Positions 1-7,678 of a stretch of DNA of 11,917 nt are shown one piece after another. The position numbers and the translations under genes are program-made. Position 1 is the first letter of the stretch; each line of letters starts with the position of its first letter. Source of the stretch: Mariprofundaceae bacterium (GTDB lineage: Bacteria; Pseudomonadota; Zetaproteobacteria; Mariprofundales; Mariprofundaceae); the NCBI GenBank assembly GCA_015488125.1, contig WFOJ01000105.1:1-11917 (forward strand). Reading direction: 5' to 3'. Below the pieces are notes generated by a model that saw nothing but the letters and a program-made list of their open reading frames with translations, searched no databases and was not told where the DNA came from.

Positions 1-19
1 CTAGGGTTCAGTCGCGTGC

Positions 20-26
20 AAGGAGG
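20..26 (+). promoter_or_regulatory. Ribosome binding site for pycA (supports TTG start)
   Basis: AAGGAGG, a near-perfect Shine-Dalgarno sequence, ends 9 bases before the TTG at 36. It decides the unusual start codon: no ATG or GTG lies suitably placed in that frame upstream. Confidence 0.75.
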
Positions 27-35
27 CCTGCTGTT

Positions 36-1454
36 TTGTTCAAGAGAATTTTCGTTGCCAATCGTGGTGAATGCGCCATACGCATTATTCGCTCATGCAA
101 AGAGCTCGGCATTGAAACCGTAGCGATTTATTCTGAAGCGGACAGTCACGCACTGCATGTCAAAAAAGCGGATCAGGCGGTGATGATTGGTCCGGATCCG
201 GTCAGAAGTTATCTGAATATCCATCGCCTTGTGGACATCGCGGTTAAATACAAATGCGATGCAGTGCATCCCGGTTATGGCTTTTTATCCGAAAACCCGG
301 ATTTTGCGCAGGCCGTACTGGATGCCGGTATCAGCTATATCGGCCCTTCACCACAGGCGATCAGGGATATGGGGCTGAAAACCCGTGCCCGTGAAGCCAT
401 GATTGCCGCTGGTGTGCCGGTGATTCCCGGTTCGGAGCAGCCGCTTGAAAGTGAAGCGGATGCCTTGTCACAGGCGCATGCCATGGGCTATCCGGTCATG
501 CTCAAGGCGGCTGCCGGTGGTGGCGGACGTGGCATTCGCCGTTGTGATAACGACGATGAATTGCGTGAAAACTATGTCATTACCCGCCGTGAAGCAATGG
601 CCGCCTTTGGCAGTGAAGAACTGTTCATGGAAAAATGTATTGTCGAACCGCATCATATTGAGTTCCAGATTCTGGCCGATCAGCATGGCAACTGCGTGCA
701 TTTGTTTGAGCGCGATTGCTCCATTCAGCGCCGTAATCAGAAGCTAATTGAAATTGCTCCTTCTTCGTTTTTAACGCCAGAGCTGCGTCGGCAAATGGGT
801 GAAGTAGCGGTGCAGGCGGCCAAAGCCGTGGATTATGTGAATGCCGGTACGGTGGAGTTCCTTGTGGACAAGGAGCGAAATTTCTATTTTATGGAAATGA
901 ATACCCGTTTGCAGGTAGAGCATACCATCACGGAAAGTATCACCGGAGTGGATATTGTAGCGCAACAAATTGCCATTGCTGCGGGTGAGCCACTGCCGTT
1001 CACACAGGAAGAAATCACCTTTCGTGGCTTTGCGATTGAGTTTCGCATCAACGCGGAAGAACCCCAAAATGATTTTCTGCCAACACCGGGAAAAATTACC
1101 CGCTACCATTCTCCTGGTGGCCTTGGCGTGCGCGTTGACGGTTGTGTGTATGCGGGCTATGAGATTCCACCGCATTATGATTCCATGTGCGCCAAACTGA
1201 CGGTGTGGGGATTGGACTGGCAACATGCGGTAGCGCGTGCCAGGCGGGCACTGGAAGAGTACGATATTCGCGGAGTGCCGACGACGCTGCCTTTTTATCG
1301 CCATGTGGCTGCCTCTGCCGCTTTTCTTGCCGGAGAGTTTCACACAGGCTTTCTGGCAGAACATCCCGAATTACTTGAATTTACAGCAGAAAAAAACAAA
1401 GAAAATATCGCCGCTGCGGTGGCTGCTGCCATTGCCACACACTGCGGCCTGTAA
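36..1454 (+). CDS. pycA: Pyruvate carboxylase subunit A (biotin carboxylase)
   Basis: ATP-dependent carboxylation of biotin on the partner subunit, the first half-reaction of pyruvate carboxylase in the cytoplasm. The 472 residues form a complete biotin carboxylase: N-terminal FVANRGECAIRI, HPGYGFLSEN at 78-87, the ATP-grasp glycine loop GGGGRG at 161-166, ERDCSIQRRNQK at 225-236, and the catalytic stretch MEMNTRLQVEHT at 286-297 with E287, N289, R291 and E295; a further conserved Arg lies in EFRINAEEP near 337. The VEHT reading (rather than VEHP, common in acetyl-CoA carboxylase AccC) and the directly following pycB favour pyruvate carboxylase over accC. The start is a TTG at 36-38, chosen because a strong ribosome binding site precedes it and the protein then begins exactly where the family does. 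No promoter is visible because only 35 bases precede it. Alternatives: the small subunit of another biotin-dependent carboxylase, such as 2-oxoglutarate carboxylase. Confidence 0.92.
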   Translation: MFKRIFVANRGECAIRIIRSCKELGIETVAIYSEADSHALHVKKADQAVMIGPDPVRSYLNIHRLVDIAVKYKCDAVHPGYGFLSENPDFAQAVLDAGISYIGPSPQAIRDMGLKTRAREAMIAAGVPVIPGSEQPLESEADALSQAHAMGYPVMLKAAAGGGGRGIRRCDNDDELRENYVITRREAMAAFGSEELFMEKCIVEPHHIEFQILADQHGNCVHLFERDCSIQRRNQKLIEIAPSSFLTPELRRQMGEVAVQAAKAVDYVNAGTVEFLVDKERNFYFMEMNTRLQVEHTITESITGVDIVAQQIAIAAGEPLPFTQEEITFRGFAIEFRINAEEPQNDFLPTPGKITRYHSPGGLGVRVDGCVYAGYEIPPHYDSMCAKLTVWGLDWQHAVARARRALEEYDIRGVPTTLPFYRHVAASAAFLAGEFHTGFLAEHPELLEFTAEKNKENIAAAVAAAIATHCGL

Positions 1455-1463
1455 GGACTGAAC

Positions 1464-3323
1464 ATGACGAGCAAGCAACGAAAACTGGCAATTACCGAAC
1501 TGGCATTGCGCGATGGCCACCAATCCCTGCTGGCCACCCGCATGCGTCTGGACGATATGTTGCCAATTTGTGACAAACTCGATCAGGTAGGCTTCTGGTC
1601 GATAGAGGCATGGGGCGGCGCAACCTTTGATACGTGCCTGCGTTATTTGAAAGAAGGCCCCTGGTCCCGCTTGCGCAGCCTCAAAAAAGCCATGCCCAAC
1701 ACCCCCTTGCAAATGCTTTTGCGTGGTCAGAACCTGTTGGGCTACCGTCATTATGCCGATGATGTGGTACAAAAATTTGTTGATATGGCTGCCGCCAATG
1801 GTGTGGATGTCTTCCGTGTATTTGATGCCATGAATGATTTGCGCAATGTGCGCGTAGCCATCCATCAAGTGAAAGAAAACGGTAAAATTGCTGAGGGCGC
1901 GATCAGCTACACTGTCAGCCCGGTGCATACGCTGGATTACTTTGTTGATCTTGGCCGCCAGTTTGAGGATATGGGCTGCGATACACTGGCTATCAAGGAT
2001 ATGGCTGGCTTGCTCACCCCGCAGGTGACAAAGGATTTGGTCAGCCGCCTGAAAGCGGCGGTGAATATCCCCTTGCATTTGCATTGTCATGCCACAGCAG
2101 GCGTGGCTGAAATGGTGCAGTGGGAAGCTGTTCATGCCGGCTGTGATATTATTGACACCGCGATTTCCCCCTTGTCCGGCGGCACGTCACACCCGGCCAC
2201 GGAATCCATGGTCGCGGCTTTCGCTGGTGGCGAGTGGGATACCGGTCTTGATCTGGAATTGCTACAGGAAATTGCCGCCTATTTTCGTGAGGTACGCAAG
2301 AAATACCGTCGCTTTGAGTCGGATGTTACCGGTGTCGATACGCGGGTGCTGATCAACCAGATTCCCGGCGGCATGATTTCCAACCTTGCCAATCAATTAC
2401 GGGATCAGAATGCACTGGATCGCATGGATGAAGTGTTGGAAGAAATTCCGCGTGTACGCAAGGATTTTGGCTACCCGCCGCTAGTGACACCGACCAGTCA
2501 GATTGTCGGCACACAGGCGGTGCTGAATGTGGTGGCGGGCAAGAAATACAAGATTATCACCAATGAAACCCGTGATTATTTGCAGGGTAAATATGGTCGT
2601 CCGTTGGGCGAGGTTAACCCGGAGGTGCGTAGCAAGGCCCTATCGGATCATGACAGCGTGGTGGATATTCGTCCGGCTGATTTACTGGCCCCCGAGCTTG
2701 ATGCGCTGACCCGGGAAATCGGTGACCGGGCAAAATCCATTGAGGATGTGCTTTCCTATGCCATGTTCCCGGCCATTGCGCTGGAATATTTTGAAGAACG
2801 CGATAGCGGTAATCTAAAGCCTGAACCGCTGGATGAGGAGGCAGTACCGGCGACGGAAACTGTCGCTGCCTCAGCGGGATTGGCACCTACGGAATTCAAT
2901 GTCACCATCCATGGTGAAGAGTACCATATCAAGATTGAAGGCAGCGGCCATGCGTCAGAAGAGCTTCGTCCGTTCTTTGTCAGGATCGACAATGTGCTGG
3001 AGGAAGTCTTCGTTGAAACGCTGACCGAGGTTGTGCCAACCCAAGATGGCAGCATTGATAGCACCAAAGCATCGCGTGGCTCAAAGCGCCCCAAAGCACG
3101 TGAAGACAGCGATGTTACCAGTCCGATGCCAGGGCGCATTGTAGCGGTGAATGTAGAAGTTGGCAGCAGCATTAGTGCGGGGGATACCGTGCTGGTTGTG
3201 GAAGCGATGAAAATGGAAAACCCGGTGCATGCGCCTGTTTCCGGTGTTGTCGAAGAAGTCTTCGTCCGGGAAGGCGATACGGTGAATCCCGATGAATGCC
3301 TGATCAGGGTGAAAACTGAATGA
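1464..3323 (+). CDS. pycB: Pyruvate carboxylase subunit B (carboxyltransferase + biotin carrier)
   Basis: Moves CO2 from carboxybiotin to pyruvate to give oxaloacetate (anaplerosis). The 619 residues hold an HMG-CoA-lyase-like TIM barrel at about 8-290: RDGHQS at 16-21 with metal ligand D17, LLRGQNLLGY at 85-94, the carboxylated-lysine motif IKDMAG with K178, and HCH with H207 and H209. A conserved carboxyltransferase region with NQIPGGM at 298-304 follows, then a linker rich in Glu, Pro and Ala at about 450-475. A C-terminal biotinyl domain at about 550-618 carries AMKM with the biotin lysine K583. It starts 9 bases after pycA behind TAAGGA at 1452-1457. Membership is shared with the alpha subunit of oxaloacetate decarboxylase (OadA), but an adjacent biotin carboxylase and the absence of oadB/oadG membrane genes beside it favour the two-subunit pyruvate carboxylase known from Pseudomonas and Methylobacillus. 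2-oxoglutarate carboxylase (Cfi) is a less likely alternative. Confidence 0.9.
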   Translation: MTSKQRKLAITELALRDGHQSLLATRMRLDDMLPICDKLDQVGFWSIEAWGGATFDTCLRYLKEGPWSRLRSLKKAMPNTPLQMLLRGQNLLGYRHYADDVVQKFVDMAAANGVDVFRVFDAMNDLRNVRVAIHQVKENGKIAEGAISYTVSPVHTLDYFVDLGRQFEDMGCDTLAIKDMAGLLTPQVTKDLVSRLKAAVNIPLHLHCHATAGVAEMVQWEAVHAGCDIIDTAISPLSGGTSHPATESMVAAFAGGEWDTGLDLELLQEIAAYFREVRKKYRRFESDVTGVDTRVLINQIPGGMISNLANQLRDQNALDRMDEVLEEIPRVRKDFGYPPLVTPTSQIVGTQAVLNVVAGKKYKIITNETRDYLQGKYGRPLGEVNPEVRSKALSDHDSVVDIRPADLLAPELDALTREIGDRAKSIEDVLSYAMFPAIALEYFEERDSGNLKPEPLDEEAVPATETVAASAGLAPTEFNVTIHGEEYHIKIEGSGHASEELRPFFVRIDNVLEEVFVETLTEVVPTQDGSIDSTKASRGSKRPKAREDSDVTSPMPGRIVAVNVEVGSSISAGDTVLVVEAMKMENPVHAPVSGVVEEVFVREGDTVNPDECLIRVKTE

Positions 3324-4060
3324 GTTCAACGTTTGAAAAACGCATTATATTGATCACTGGCGCTGCCTCCGGCATCGGTGAGCAACTGACGCTGACGCTG
3401 GCTGACAGCGGGGCCAATGTGCTGGCGCTGGATCATGACGATAAAGCGCTTGTGAAATTGTGCGACACGATTGAAGAACGTGGTGGGCGCTGTCTGGGCG
3501 TGCCCTTCGATTTATTGCAGTTTGATCAATATGATCAATTGTTTCTGGCGATCAAGGATCAGATCCCGCATCTGGATGGTCTGGTGCATTGCGCTGGCTC
3601 GCTTAACCGTTGTACTCCCATGCAATATGTCCAACGGGATGATTTCCGCAGAATGCTGGATATTCATCTGGCAGCGCCGAATTTGTTGACGCAAACGCTG
3701 TTGCCACTGATCAAACGGGCTAAGGCAGCATCGGTGATTTTTACGGCCTGCGATATGACGACCGAGAATCAGTGCAACTGGCATGGTTATGGACTGGCCA
3801 AGCGTGCCCTGCCCTATGCTGCGGCCATGTGGCAAGCGGAACATCCCGGCAAGCCGTATCGCTTTAATTGCCTGAATCCGGGCAAGGTTCGCACACCGCT
3901 GTTTGACCGGGCCTTCAAGGGCTTGTTGCCTTCAACGATCAAACCCGCTGCTGATGTGGTGCCAGCCTATCTGGCCTTGCTGGCAGAAGAAAGCGCGCAT
4001 CTGCGCGGACAACTGCTGCAATATCAGGACTTGTTGCCAGATAATGAAGCGGTAAAGTGA
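3320..4060 (+). CDS. SDR-family protein (YciK-like) with degenerate catalytic residues
   Basis: A 246-residue short-chain dehydrogenase/reductase fold, most like the E. coli YciK group by my reading. The nucleotide-binding loop is intact: TGAASGIG at 13-20, followed by an alternating Rossmann pattern with D38 after the second strand. The Tyr-Lys pair is present as Y157-GLA-K161, and the NPG-type motif after the sixth strand is seen at 186-188. However, the usual NNAG motif reads HCAG at 90-93, the catalytic Asn position is H116, and the catalytic Ser position (13 before the Tyr) is C144. The ATG overlaps the pycB stop (ATGA at 3320-3323), with AGGGTGA at 3306-3312 as ribosome binding site, so translation is probably coupled to pycB. 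The substrate is unknown. It may still bind NAD(P)H, but classical SDR catalysis is doubtful. No signal peptide or membrane segment is apparent, so it is presumably cytoplasmic. Confidence 0.82.
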   Translation: MSSTFEKRIILITGAASGIGEQLTLTLADSGANVLALDHDDKALVKLCDTIEERGGRCLGVPFDLLQFDQYDQLFLAIKDQIPHLDGLVHCAGSLNRCTPMQYVQRDDFRRMLDIHLAAPNLLTQTLLPLIKRAKAASVIFTACDMTTENQCNWHGYGLAKRALPYAAAMWQAEHPGKPYRFNCLNPGKVRTPLFDRAFKGLLPSTIKPAADVVPAYLALLAEESAHLRGQLLQYQDLLPDNEAVK

Positions 4061-4719
4061 AGCCAGTCACCCCTGAGCTATTCATTATTGACCTGGATAA
4101 TACGCTGTATGATGCGCGATCAGGGGTGTTTCAGCGCATGGATGCGCGCATCAACCGCTATATCCAGCGGCGGCTTTGTGTGCCAGCAGATGAGGCGGAT
4201 GCGCTGCGCCGCGATTACTGGCGGCGTTATGGCACCACCTTGCGCGGCCTGATGTTGCACCATCAAGTGGATGCTGAAGATTTTCTGGAAGACGTGCATC
4301 ATATTAACGCCCATGAGTTATTGCAGCCGGATCCGCGCTTGCAACAAGCGCTGGAACAACTGCCAGGGCGTAAACTGATCCATACCAATGGCAGCAGCGA
4401 ACATGCCAGCCGCATTCTGGATTGCCTGGGCGTTCGCCATTACTTTGATGCGGTTTATGATATACGCTTTAATCATTACCAACCCAAGCCGTGCGCAAAC
4501 ACCTTGCAACAATTATTGCGTCACGAGGCTGCGGATGCCAGCTACGTCATGGTCGTGGATGATATGGCCGATAATCTTCAGGTTGCGCACAACATGGGCC
4601 TGCAAACCTGTTGGGTACACGGCGGCAACGCTGATGACAAGGCCCCATGGCATTTGCACATCGCCCGCTTCCATGAATTGGCCGGAGCACTGACGGAACG
4701 GCGAGAGTTCCATATGTAA
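4057..4719 (+). CDS. HAD-family pyrimidine 5'-nucleotidase-like phosphatase
   Basis: A 220-residue haloacid-dehalogenase hydrolase. Motif I is DLDNTLYD with nucleophile D12 and acid/base D14, motif II is HTNGSS with T110, motif III is the lysine of PKP (K144), and motif IV is VVDDMADN with D168 and D169. The helical cap between about 25 and 95 and the DLDNTLY signature fit the SDT1/YjjG-like pyrimidine 5'-nucleotidase family, which dephosphorylates UMP, CMP or damaged pyrimidine nucleotides. That substrate is inferred from family, not shown. The start is GTG at 4057, overlapping the SDR stop (GTGA at 4057-4060), so it is the last gene of the plus-strand operon. It ends 3 bases before the end of the oppositely directed cyclase gene, and no terminator is visible between them. 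Phosphoglycolate or another small phosphate ester is an alternative substrate. Confidence 0.83.
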   Translation: MKPVTPELFIIDLDNTLYDARSGVFQRMDARINRYIQRRLCVPADEADALRRDYWRRYGTTLRGLMLHHQVDAEDFLEDVHHINAHELLQPDPRLQQALEQLPGRKLIHTNGSSEHASRILDCLGVRHYFDAVYDIRFNHYQPKPCANTLQQLLRHEAADASYVMVVDDMADNLQVAHNMGLQTCWVHGGNADDKAPWHLHIARFHELAGALTERREFHM

Positions 4720-4722
4720 GTC

Positions 4723-6969
4723 CTACTTGGAAGTCAGGTTAAACACCCCATCCCAGTCCGGCTTCGGTGGCTGTACGGCATAATGCTGCATGCGTGCCAG
4801 CATGGCCTCATAAAGACCATCCTGCGGGAATTGAGCTGCAAGTTCACGAAAGCCGCGTGCTGCGCCTTCAAAATCGCGCTGTGCCATGAGATCCCACGCA
4901 TGCTCATAGCTTCGCCCGGCAGCAAGAATATCCTTGGGAATTTGTCCCTGTTCACCGATGGGTTCATAAATATTCACTGGCGTTGAACGCCCCACCACAC
5001 GCACGCGATCAATAAAACGGGCATAAATATCATCCCTGACCATAGCCCATGTTTCACCGCTGATCAGAATGCGGGTGCGATAGACTTTGCCAACCCCTTC
5101 CAGACGTGAGGCAAGGTTCACATTATCACCCATAATGGTGTAGTTCATATGCTGGCTCGTACCCATATTCCCCACCACCATATCACCGGAATTGAGCCCC
5201 ATGCGAACACCAATTGCCGGGTAACCGGTGCTCACCCATAGCGGGCGCAATTCATCAAGCTTCTTTTGCTGGGCCAGCGCCGCCCGCACACAGCGCAGCG
5301 CATGATCCTCCATGAGCAACGGTGCACCAAAGAAGGCGATAATGGCATCACCTTCATATTTGTCGATGGTGCCCCCCATTTCCATGATGATATCGCTCAT
5401 CGCGGTTAAATAGTCGTTGAGGAAACGCACCAGTTCTTCTGGCGACATTTTTTCTGAAAACGTTGAGAATGAAGCAATATCGGAGAAAAACGCCGTCATT
5501 TGCCTCTTCTCGCCACCGAGAGCCAGTAGCTCCGGATGTTCGGTGAGGTTTTCCACAACTTCAGGAGCCAGGTAACGCGAAAAGGCATCGTGGATAAAGG
5601 CGCGTTTGCGCGATTCGACAATATAACGCATCATGCTGGAAGGAAGGGTAGCCATCAGTACGCCCATGATCAGATACGTAACTTTCAGCCACAGGCCAAG
5701 TGAAACAAAGGCCCAGTAAGCTACGCCATAAAGCAGCATGGGCACCAGAAAAATCATGATAATATGAACATATACACCACTGTTGACAACCAGCCGACCA
5801 CCGATGAGTCCAAGCAGCAGCACAGCAACCAGTTCGACAACATCAAGCATCTCCGGGCGGGCAATTTCTTCATCATTCAGAATATTGGCAACGGCGGCAG
5901 CATGGCCTTCCACACCGGGGAAATCAGCATCAAAAGGACTGGGGCGATAATCGTACACACCGACGGCAGTAGCCCCCATAATGACATAGGCATCTTTGAA
6001 TATCGCAGGGTCAGCTCGTCCGGCCAACACATCGGCAGCGGAAATATGGGTGAAGGTAAAGCGCCTGCCATAGTGATTCAACATCATACTGCCACCGGAG
6101 TCCGTACGGATCAGGTGTTCGCCCAATTGTAATTCCTTTACACCGCCTGAATCAATATTGACTGACATATTGGGGTAATCAAGAAAAACCCGCAACCCCT
6201 GTAAATCCATACTGGGATAAATTTCATCGTTGACTTCCATCAACAGTGGTACACGACGAACAATACCATCGGTATCGGGGAAAAAGTTGAAAAAACCAAC
6301 CAGATCGGCGGCATGAGTGAATCGCGGTAAATTCGCCTCAATGGCTACCGCACGCGGAATAAAGGAATGGGCGCCAGCAGAAAATTCCGCGCCAATAATG
6401 GAGTTTTCCATATCCTTAAGATATGCCGGCAAACGTTCACGTGCCAGGGCAGGCGCATTGCCATCAACAGGGTAGAAAAAATAGCCGGGAATCAAACGAT
6501 CATGGTATGTTTTCATGACTGCTTCCAGTGTGGCATCCACATCACCAAAGGATTCATGTTCGCGCAGCCACCGGCTGGCCTCTACCTCACCTTTTTCGCG
6601 CAGCAGGCGCTGACTCTCTCGCAAGGGGTTAAGTTGTGGCTCCGAAAAAATAATATCCAACGTCAGCACCCTGGCCTGGTACTCACCCAATACGCGGTCA
6701 ATCACTCTGGCCAGTAAATCCCTCGACCACGGCCAACGGCCTACTTCACTGAGTGCCTGATCATCAACGGCCAGCACCACGACCCTGTCATCCGGAGGGA
6801 TCGGGCCACGCAGGTTAAAACGATGGTCGAGTGTTTTTAACTCAACTTGTTCGAGAATGTAGGGGCGGAAATAGGTAAGCGCCACAGCGAGGCATACCAT
6901 GACGACGACAAGTGGCATGCGAAACCAGTTTTCATGCTGTTCGATGAAAGCCGAGATTCGCTGTAGCAT
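4723..6969 (-). CDS. CHASE2-domain class III adenylate/guanylate cyclase, membrane-anchored
   Basis: A 748-residue signalling enzyme. Order: one membrane helix at about 18-36; an extracytoplasmic CHASE2 sensor at about 42-370 (typical DHRFNLRGP, VVVLAVDDQAL, GRWPWSR and PGVEGHA stretches); three membrane helices within about 376-446; a class III cyclase domain at about 488-670; and a C-terminal helical tail at 683-735 that looks like one TPR-type repeat. The cyclase has both metal aspartates (D497 in FSDIASFS, D541 in EGDAIIAFFG). K537 and D615 sit at the adenine-selecting positions, and N618 and R622 (NLASRLEG) at the transition-state positions, so it should be active and make cAMP rather than cGMP. 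The signal sensed by CHASE2 is unknown. The ATG at 6969 has no clear Shine-Dalgarno sequence. It lies 54 bases downstream of the DedA gene and may be co-transcribed with it. Confidence 0.93.
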   Translation of the reverse strand: MLQRISAFIEQHENWFRMPLVVVMVCLAVALTYFRPYILEQVELKTLDHRFNLRGPIPPDDRVVVLAVDDQALSEVGRWPWSRDLLARVIDRVLGEYQARVLTLDIIFSEPQLNPLRESQRLLREKGEVEASRWLREHESFGDVDATLEAVMKTYHDRLIPGYFFYPVDGNAPALARERLPAYLKDMENSIIGAEFSAGAHSFIPRAVAIEANLPRFTHAADLVGFFNFFPDTDGIVRRVPLLMEVNDEIYPSMDLQGLRVFLDYPNMSVNIDSGGVKELQLGEHLIRTDSGGSMMLNHYGRRFTFTHISAADVLAGRADPAIFKDAYVIMGATAVGVYDYRPSPFDADFPGVEGHAAAVANILNDEEIARPEMLDVVELVAVLLLGLIGGRLVVNSGVYVHIIMIFLVPMLLYGVAYWAFVSLGLWLKVTYLIMGVLMATLPSSMMRYIVESRKRAFIHDAFSRYLAPEVVENLTEHPELLALGGEKRQMTAFFSDIASFSTFSEKMSPEELVRFLNDYLTAMSDIIMEMGGTIDKYEGDAIIAFFGAPLLMEDHALRCVRAALAQQKKLDELRPLWVSTGYPAIGVRMGLNSGDMVVGNMGTSQHMNYTIMGDNVNLASRLEGVGKVYRTRILISGETWAMVRDDIYARFIDRVRVVGRSTPVNIYEPIGEQGQIPKDILAAGRSYEHAWDLMAQRDFEGAARGFRELAAQFPQDGLYEAMLARMQHYAVQPPKPDWDGVFNLTSK

Positions 6970-7023
6970 GAGTTATATCGTCCGTTTACAACGTAAGTAC
7001 AGTGCGGTTGAAACCATCAAGCA

Positions 7024-7602
7024 TCAGTCTTGCTCAAAAAACTTTTGAATGCGCTGACTGCCATAGCGGTAATAAATGAAGCTAAACACGCCAAGTGTCA
7101 AGGTCGCTGCGGCAAACAGCCCCCAAACACCAAAGTGCTTAAGTACGGCAATGCCAGCAAGTCCGAGCATATGGCCGACAGCATAAATGATCAACGACCA
7201 GGTAATGCAATTAACAATTTGAAGAAAAAAGAAGCGTTTGAAATCAATTTTTGAAGCACCAAAGAGAACAGCAGCGACCAGACGGGTGCCGTAGAGGTAC
7301 TGAAAAATAAAAATTGACCAATGGGCATAATGATCGAGTATTTTATTGGCTTTGGGGTAATGCCGCTCTAACATGGGAAAATAGTGGATGACCTCATAGC
7401 CGCGCCAGCGCCCCAGCGCAAAAAAGAACATATGACCGGCAAAAGCGCCGCCAGCAGCGACGACAATCACCTTCCACGGCTGCATAATACCAGCCGAGGC
7501 CAAAGCCGCAGCAGCCAGAAAAACGGTTTCTCCTTCAATGAACGTCCAGATGAATACAGCCCAATAGCCGTATTGCTCGACGATGTCATATGCCCATTCC
7601 AT
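7024..7602 (-). CDS. DedA/SNARE-associated family membrane protein
   Basis: A 192-residue polytopic inner-membrane protein. Hydrophobic segments lie at about 13-38, 44-64, 96-116, 125-149 and 157-178. Family marks: an acidic pair in IEGETVFLAAAALASAG (E24, E26), the GxxxGR-like loop ending LGRWRG at 63-68, and a second re-entrant half QYLYGTRLVAAVLFGASKI with conserved R107. DedA proteins are now linked to lipid (undecaprenyl phosphate or phospholipid) flipping and to proton-motive-force homeostasis; which applies here cannot be told. In the first loop the common Gly-Asp is Gly-His (G56, H57). The ATG at 7602 has no good ribosome binding site and lies 19 bases downstream of a strong hairpin. 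It is followed by the CHASE2 cyclase in the same direction. Confidence 0.85.
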   Translation of the reverse strand: MEWAYDIVEQYGYWAVFIWTFIEGETVFLAAAALASAGIMQPWKVIVVAAGGAFAGHMFFFALGRWRGYEVIHYFPMLERHYPKANKILDHYAHWSIFIFQYLYGTRLVAAVLFGASKIDFKRFFFLQIVNCITWSLIIYAVGHMLGLAGIAVLKHFGVWGLFAAATLTLGVFSFIYYRYGSQRIQKFFEQD

Positions 7603-7621
7603 GGCTGAACGCTAACATGAT

Positions 7622-7646
7622 TGAGGGGGGAAAATAAACCCCCTCA
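7622..7646 (-). terminator. Strong 8-bp GC-rich hairpin after erpA; terminator or RNA-stability structure
   Basis: TGAGGGGG (7622-7629) pairs perfectly with CCCCCTCA (7639-7646) around a 9-base A/T-rich loop. In the minus direction it lies 32 bases after the erpA stop and 19 bases before the DedA start. The run of seven T (7655-7649) comes before the stem instead of after it, and the sequence after the stem is not U-rich, so this is not a canonical intrinsic terminator. It may attenuate read-through from erpA or protect its mRNA end. Confidence 0.4.
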
Positions 7647-7678
7647 GCAAAAAAACAGGAATAATGTTTAGCAGTCCG

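Noticed and set aside
1..35. TAG at 2-4 as the end of an upstream gene
   Set aside because: Too little sequence to tell whether the stop codon belongs to a real gene.
771..1364. 197-codon minus-strand open frame inside pycA
   Set aside because: Antisense to conserved catalytic regions of biotin carboxylase and without domain features or a ribosome binding site.
1371..2135. 254-codon open frame on the minus strand inside pycA/pycB
   Set aside because: It lies antisense to two strongly supported genes, has low-complexity composition rich in His, Gln and Ile, and shows no recognisable domain; it is a by-product of the coding strand.
1464..3323. Call as oxaloacetate decarboxylase sodium-pump alpha subunit
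   Set aside because: No oadB or oadG membrane subunit genes are adjacent and a biotin carboxylase gene is, which fits a carboxylase rather than a decarboxylase pump.
5764..6132. 122-codon plus-strand open frame inside the cyclase gene
   Set aside because: Antisense to the CHASE2 and membrane segments of a complete gene; no start signal or domain.
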